Source of the DNA: an uncultured SAR116 cluster alpha proteobacterium
GTDB taxonomy: Bacteria; Pseudomonadota; Alphaproteobacteria; Puniceispirillales; Puniceispirillaceae
DNA: 64,000 bases
Direction of reading: 5' to 3'
Assembly (NCBI GenBank): GCA_902547925.1
Contig: CACCQD010000004.1
Location: 28,902-92,901, forward strand
How positions within the stretch are numbered: position 1 is the first letter of the stretch; the number at the start of each line of letters is the position of its first letter. Made by a program: the position numbers and the translations under genes. Shown here piece after piece: positions 59,278-64,000 of this stretch. The notes beneath the pieces were generated by a model. That model saw only the letters and a list, made by a program, of their open reading frames with translations. It was not told the DNA's origin and made no database searches.

Positions 59278-60663
59278 TCAATGCCGGCGGGATTTACTGA
59301 GCTTGTTTTCCATAAAGATTGAATAGCGTGACATCCCAAAACAGAAGATGAAAAAGATGATGCCAATGTAAAGATATATGGTGATCGCCTGCACCGGGGT
59401 TGACCAGGCAGCATCGGCAACCGCCGACTGGCCAGCACCAAGAAGATCAAAGATGCCAACAATTGAGACGAGTGTCGTGTCTTTGAACAGACCTATAAAG
59501 GTGTTGACAATGCCTGGGATCACATGGGTCAAAGCCTGCGGCAGAACGATCAGACGCATCGTCTGCCAGTAGGAGAGCCCCATCGCCTGTGCGCCCTCAT
59601 ACTGGCCTTTGTCTATCGCCTGCAGGCCGCCGCGCACCACTTCGGCCATATAGGCAGCGGAAAACAGCATCACACCGATCAGGGCGCGAAGCAGATTGTC
59701 AAAATTGACACCGGCTGGCAGGAACAGTGGCAGCATCACCGATGCCATGAACAACACCGTGATCAGCGGCACACCGCGCCAGAATTCAATGAAAATGGTG
59801 CACAGGACGCTGACCACAGGCATTTCGGAGCGCCGGCCCAGCGCCAGAATGATGCCAAGTGGCAGCGAGGCGACAATGCCGGTCAGCGCGACAACAAGGG
59901 TGATCAGCAGACCGCCCCAATCACCCGTGCCAACCGGAGTCAGGTTGAAATCCAAAGCGACAATGCCGCGCACAACATTGAGTGCAATGATGCCCCAGCC
60001 AACAATGCCAAAAATGCCGGCAAACTCGGCAAAGATGGTGCCCAGATGGCCAGCGGCACCCATGCGGCCAACAGAGATCAGCGCAAGGCCGACAATGATC
60101 CAGACACCAATGCCGGTAAAGCTGGCGTCGCTATTGCCGCCGGTCAGCAGAATGAACGCCAGAAGTGGATAGAGGGTGAGCATCAGCACACCAACCTGTC
60201 GGCGATAGGGCAGGCGTTCACGCAGCGCCCAGACAAGGCCGATACTGCCAACGATCAGTGACAGATAAATGCGCCACAGCTCTTCGCTCGGATAGGGTCC
60301 AAACCAGGCGAATTTCTGTTTTGCCCAGACAAAGGGCCAGCAGGCCCCATGCCATCCATCGGGTAAAGAGCCGCCTTGCTGTACCGTCCAGCAGGCCTCG
60401 CGTTTCAGTCCCTCCGGATCGGACCAAACAGCCGATAAAATGGCAAAATCAATCAGGCCATAGGTCTGGTCTATAAATAGATAGACCAACAGCAGCGAGA
60501 ACAGGATCATGAACAGCGAACGAATGGCTGCGCCAAGAGACTGAAAATCAGACATGCTGGCAAAGATATTCTGCCAGAGCCAGCCGGTTATGCCAGCCTC
60601 AGTCGCCGGTGGCGGCAACAACGGGGCATCTTCGGTGCGGACATATTTACGAGGTGTTGTCAT
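59278..60663 (-). CDS. aapM: Amino acid ABC transporter permease (AapM-like)
   Basis: 461 aa; [45 protein letters not shown]. Confidence 0.9.
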   Translation of the reverse strand: MTTPRKYVRTEDAPLLPPPATEAGITGWLWQNIFASMSDFQSLGAAIRSLFMILFSLLLVYLFIDQTYGLIDFAILSAVWSDPEGLKREACWTVQQGGSLPDGWHGACWPFVWAKQKFAWFGPYPSEELWRIYLSLIVGSIGLVWALRERLPYRRQVGVLMLTLYPLLAFILLTGGNSDASFTGIGVWIIVGLALISVGRMGAAGHLGTIFAEFAGIFGIVGWGIIALNVVRGIVALDFNLTPVGTGDWGGLLITLVVALTGIVASLPLGIILALGRRSEMPVVSVLCTIFIEFWRGVPLITVLFMASVMLPLFLPAGVNFDNLLRALIGVMLFSAAYMAEVVRGGLQAIDKGQYEGAQAMGLSYWQTMRLIVLPQALTHVIPGIVNTFIGLFKDTTLVSIVGIFDLLGAGQSAVADAAWSTPVQAITIYLYIGIIFFIFCFGMSRYSIFMENKLSKSRRH

Positions 60664-60683
60664 CTGTTTGTTCCACCCACAGC

Positions 60684-61916
60684 CTAGCGTTCAACCAGCT
60701 TGACGCGGGCATTGAACCAATTCATGAAGGCGGCTGTGGCAAGCGAGAAAGTCAGATAGACCATCATCATCATGAAAATCATCTCAATCTCCTTGCCAAC
60801 CTGATTGAGCGCGGTACCGGCAAAAATCGACACCAGCTCCGGGTAGGCAATGGCAACAGCAAGAGATGAATTTTTAGTCAGATTGAGATATTGCGAGGTC
60901 AAGGGTGGGATGATCACGCGCAATGCCTGCGGAATGATGATCAGGCGCAGCGTCATGCCGGGACGCATGCCAATTGAATAGGCGGCCTCGGTCTGACCCT
61001 TGGCGACTGCCAGAATGCCCGCCCGAACAATCTCGGCAATGAAGGCGGCGGTGTAGAGCGTTAGCGCAAGCCACACCGCCAGCATTTCAGGAACAAGCAC
61101 CATGCCGGAGCCGCTCTGAAACCCGCGCCGCAAAATCGCACCGGTCATCTTGAATTCGGGGTAGCTCCAACTCATCGGGTTGCCGGTGATCCAGAAAGTC
61201 AGCATCGTCAAGCCAAAGATCAGACCAAGCGCCGTCCATAAAACAGGAAAGCGCTGGCCGGTTTCGAACTGTCGTTTCTGCGCCCAGCTTTTCATCACGA
61301 GGGTGATGATAATGGCAACGACAAAGGCAGTGACGGAATAGATAAAGCCGGGTTCAATGATTGGTGCCGGTAAATACAGGCCGGTGATGTTCATCGCCGC
61401 GACGTCAGGAATGATCTCGATCTTGTCGCGTTTGGAGGGCAGGGCGCGCAGCACCGCAAAATACCAGAAAAAAAGCTGCAAAAGCAGCGGGATGTTACGC
61501 AGGAGTTCGATATAGACAGTGGCAAATGAGCGGACAATGAAGTTCTTTGACAGGCGCATAATGCCGACTGTGAAACCAATGATTGTGGCCCCAGCAATGC
61601 CGAGAATGGCGACAAGAAAGGTGTTGGCAATGCCGATAAAATAGACATCAAGATAGCTTGATTGACCGACATTGTAGTCGAACAGCCATGTGCCGAGGGT
61701 AGCGCTAATCTGGAAACCTGCATTTTCACTTAAAAAGCCAAAACCAACAGTTTTGCCACGGTCAGCTAGATTAGTGACCGTGTTGTCAATAAGCCACCAA
61801 AAGCCAAAGGAAAGACAGCTAAGAATGAAAACCTGATAAAAATATCCCCGCATGCGGGCATCATAGATAATGGATTTCAATGATAATTGTTGCATGTCGT
61901 CGTGAAACCAAATCAA
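60684..61916 (-). CDS. aapQ: Amino acid ABC transporter permease (AapQ-like)
   Basis: ELLRNIPLLLQLFFWYFAVL, EAAYSIGMRPGMTLRLIIIPQALRVIIPPLTSQYLNLTKNSSLA. Confidence 0.92.
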   Translation of the reverse strand: MIWFHDDMQQLSLKSIIYDARMRGYFYQVFILSCLSFGFWWLIDNTVTNLADRGKTVGFGFLSENAGFQISATLGTWLFDYNVGQSSYLDVYFIGIANTFLVAILGIAGATIIGFTVGIMRLSKNFIVRSFATVYIELLRNIPLLLQLFFWYFAVLRALPSKRDKIEIIPDVAAMNITGLYLPAPIIEPGFIYSVTAFVVAIIITLVMKSWAQKRQFETGQRFPVLWTALGLIFGLTMLTFWITGNPMSWSYPEFKMTGAILRRGFQSGSGMVLVPEMLAVWLALTLYTAAFIAEIVRAGILAVAKGQTEAAYSIGMRPGMTLRLIIIPQALRVIIPPLTSQYLNLTKNSSLAVAIAYPELVSIFAGTALNQVGKEIEMIFMMMMVYLTFSLATAAFMNWFNARVKLVER

Positions 61917-61949
61917 AAAAAACCTGACCCCTCAAAATGAGGGATCAGG
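61914..61949 (-). terminator. Intra-operon terminator/attenuator between aapJ and aapQ
   Basis: On minus strand CCTGATCCCTCATTTTGAGGGGTCAGG followed by TTTTTTTT. Confidence 0.85.
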
Positions 61950-61963
61950 CCAGGGTTCAGGAT

Positions 61964-62974
61964 TTAGCGAATTGGCGCCGCATAAAGGATGCCGCCGTCG
62001 CTCCAAAGGGCATTCACACCGCGTGCGAGGCCAAGTGGTGTAACATTTGCCTCATAGCTTTCGGCATAGTTACCAACTTGCATCAGAATGTTATATGCCC
62101 AGTCGTTTGATAGACCTAGCTCTTCACCGAAATTGCCTTCTTTACCAATAAGGCGTGCAACCGCAGGTGTGATGTTTGCATCAAACTTTAAGTTGTTAAC
62201 GTTTGAAGATGATACGCCCATTTCTTCGGCATTAATCATCGCGTTCAGTGACCAACGAACGATATTGAACCACTGATCATCACCCTGACGGACAACAGGA
62301 CCCAGCGGTTCTTTTGAGATGATCTCAGACAGAACCATATGGGCGTCCGGCGCAGTCAGCTTGCCACGCTGGGCAGCAAGACCTGAGCGATCAGTTGTGT
62401 AAACGTCACAGCGACCCGCGTCATAGGCAGCAACAACTTCGTCGGCTTTTTCGAAGGCAACAAGGTTGAAGGACATGCTGTTTGCACGGAAAAAGTCAGT
62501 GATGTTCAGCTCGGTTGTTGTGCCAGTGTTTGTGCAGATGTTTGCACCATCAAGCTCAGTGGCTGATGTCACGCCAAGTGAGGTTGGAACCATCATGCCC
62601 TGACCGTCGTAGTAGTTGACGCCAGCGAAGTTCAGGCCCAGCTGTGTGTCGCGGGTCATAGTCCATGTGGTGTTACGTGACAGAATGTCGACCTCCCCAG
62701 ATGCAAGGGCGGTGAAACGCTGCTTGGCTGACAGTGGAGTGAACTTTACGGCGTTTGAGTCACCGAACACGGCAGCGGCAACAGCCCTGCACATATCAAC
62801 GTCAAGACCAGTCCAGTCACCTGAGTCATCAGCGTTTGAGAAGCCCGGAAGGCCCTGGCTGACGCCACATTGGATATGGCCTTTTGCTTTTACGTCGTCA
62901 AGAGTGGCGGCGCTTGCTGACGCGGCAAATGCCACACCTGCAACCGCAACCATGGCGGCTGTGAGTTTTTTCAT
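61964..62974 (-). CDS. aapJ: Amino acid ABC transporter substrate-binding protein (AapJ-like)
   Basis: Signal peptide; VKAKGHIQCGVSQGLPGFSNADDSGDWTGLDVDMCRAVAAAVFGD. Confidence 0.94.
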   Translation of the reverse strand: MKKLTAAMVAVAGVAFAASASAATLDDVKAKGHIQCGVSQGLPGFSNADDSGDWTGLDVDMCRAVAAAVFGDSNAVKFTPLSAKQRFTALASGEVDILSRNTTWTMTRDTQLGLNFAGVNYYDGQGMMVPTSLGVTSATELDGANICTNTGTTTELNITDFFRANSMSFNLVAFEKADEVVAAYDAGRCDVYTTDRSGLAAQRGKLTAPDAHMVLSEIISKEPLGPVVRQGDDQWFNIVRWSLNAMINAEEMGVSSSNVNNLKFDANITPAVARLIGKEGNFGEELGLSNDWAYNILMQVGNYAESYEANVTPLGLARGVNALWSDGGILYAAPIR

Positions 62975-63176
62975 AATACTCTCCCTAGCGTTTTTTTAAA
63001 AAAACAAAGTTGAGGGGCACTGCTCATGCGGTGCCCTTTCAACGTGGACTTAACCTAACATTAGTCAAAACGCAACTCCAGCGAAAAGCCTAAACCGGTC
63101 AAGACCGCCCCGGAGCGGTTGTTTCAGCCTATCTTGCCAAGTGTGACTTGGTCTGATTTGGCGCGGCTCGGCCTTG

Positions 63177-64000
63177 TTAGGCATCGCCAGTGCTGATTGG
63201 TGCATCCGATGCGCCCCATTCAGTCCAGGAGCCATCATAGACGAAAACCTGTTCATTACCGGCAAGCGCCAGCCCAAGCGTCAACCCGCAGGCGGTAACA
63301 CCCGACCCGCAGCTGGTTATCACCGGCCGGTCGGGATCAATGCCGCCATCAATAAAGGCCTGGCGGATGTCGGCTACTGGTTTAAAACTGCCATCATCTG
63401 CGAGCAGCCTGGTAAGCGGCACATTGCGTGCGCCCGGTATGTGGCCAGAGCGCAGCCCGGCGCGGGGTTCGGGCGCGGTGCCAGAAAAGCGGCCAGCGGC
63501 TCTAGCATCGGCCAGTTGGCCGAGGCTGCCGGCCGCACTCATTGCCTGAATTGTCGGCATGTCGATCACCTGTGCGCCAACCGGCGGACGGGCTGTAAAT
63601 TGGCCGGATGGCGCGGTCTGAAACGGTATTTGCGGCGGTGTCGTCTCCAACTCGCTGCCACCCCGGCGCCAGGCAGCAAGACCGCCATCAAGAACCGAAA
63701 CCCGCTCATGGCCAAACAGCCGGAACATCCACCAGACGCGCGTCGCCGGTAAAATCGCCGAGTCATCATAAATGACGACATGGTCATCATCACCGATCCC
63801 CATGGCGGAGACGGCGGCGGCAAATTCAGTCGCTGGGGGAACCATATGGGGCAGGGGATTGGTCTGGTCAGCGACCTTGTTGATGTCGAAGCGACAGGCC
63901 CCGGGAATGCGCGCGGCGGCAAATTCGGCATCGGGGTCACGGTCAACCCCGGTCAAATGATAGCTGGCATCCAGTGTTCTGACGCTGGCAAGATTGGCTT
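63177..64000 (-). CDS. sseA: 3-mercaptopyruvate/thiosulfate sulfurtransferase, 5' end outside window
   Basis: Frame open to window end (ANLASVRTLDASYHLTGVDRDPDAEF...IPGACRFDINKVADQTNPLPHMVPP; VITSCGSGVTACGLTLGLAL). Confidence 0.9.
   Translation of the reverse strand, partial: ANLASVRTLDASYHLTGVDRDPDAEFAAARIPGACRFDINKVADQTNPLPHMVPPATEFAAAVSAMGIGDDDHVVIYDDSAILPATRVWWMFRLFGHERVSVLDGGLAAWRRGGSELETTPPQIPFQTAPSGQFTARPPVGAQVIDMPTIQAMSAAGSLGQLADARAAGRFSGTAPEPRAGLRSGHIPGARNVPLTRLLADDGSFKPVADIRQAFIDGGIDPDRPVITSCGSGVTACGLTLGLALAGNEQVFVYDGSWTEWGASDAPISTGDA

Overview
The window looks like a marine alphaproteobacterial chromosome. A SAR116/Puniceispirillum-like origin is my inference from gene content and was not tested. 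GC-rich backbone blocks carry rpsI, a hydantoinase fusion, hom-recJ, a DctPQM TRAP transporter, an Mrp-type cation/H+ antiporter operon, an NDUFS4-like subunit, glutamate dehydrogenase, an aapJQMP-like ABC transporter and an sseA-like sulfurtransferase. They are interrupted by two visibly AT-richer accessory regions, each anchored at the 3' end of a tRNA gene. (1) Downstream of tRNA-Glu(TTC) (12115-12190), partial copies of the tRNA-Glu 3' end recur near 13625, 17045, 19413 and 23294. They split about 11 kb into successive cargo units: a methyltransferase, a TAXI-TRAP transporter, a secreted caspase-like protein, and an iron-themed unit with Fur-like palindromes, Dps, DUF1289, an ABM-like protein and a Sel1 protein. 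Three units share related left ends (terminator) and related right ends (direct repeats, 9-bp inverted repeat, tRNA 3' end). I recognise no integrase, so this looks like a tandem array of integrase-less tRNA-targeted cassettes, and it is the strongest candidate for an undescribed system. (2) Downstream of tRNA-Arg(TCT) (38710-38786), a ~45-bp copy of the tRNA 3' end at 51518-51562 bounds a 12.8-kb island. It carries VOC and SDR genes, an uncharacterised 609-aa protein, and a LacI-regulated sugar ABC transporter plus GH63-like hydrolase operon; one permease has an apparent DUF11-like insertion. A cross-cutting feature is short imperfect tandem duplications at gene termini and in intergenic DNA. 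No CRISPR array, rRNA or IS transposase was recognised. All family names come from reading the motifs; no database search was run.
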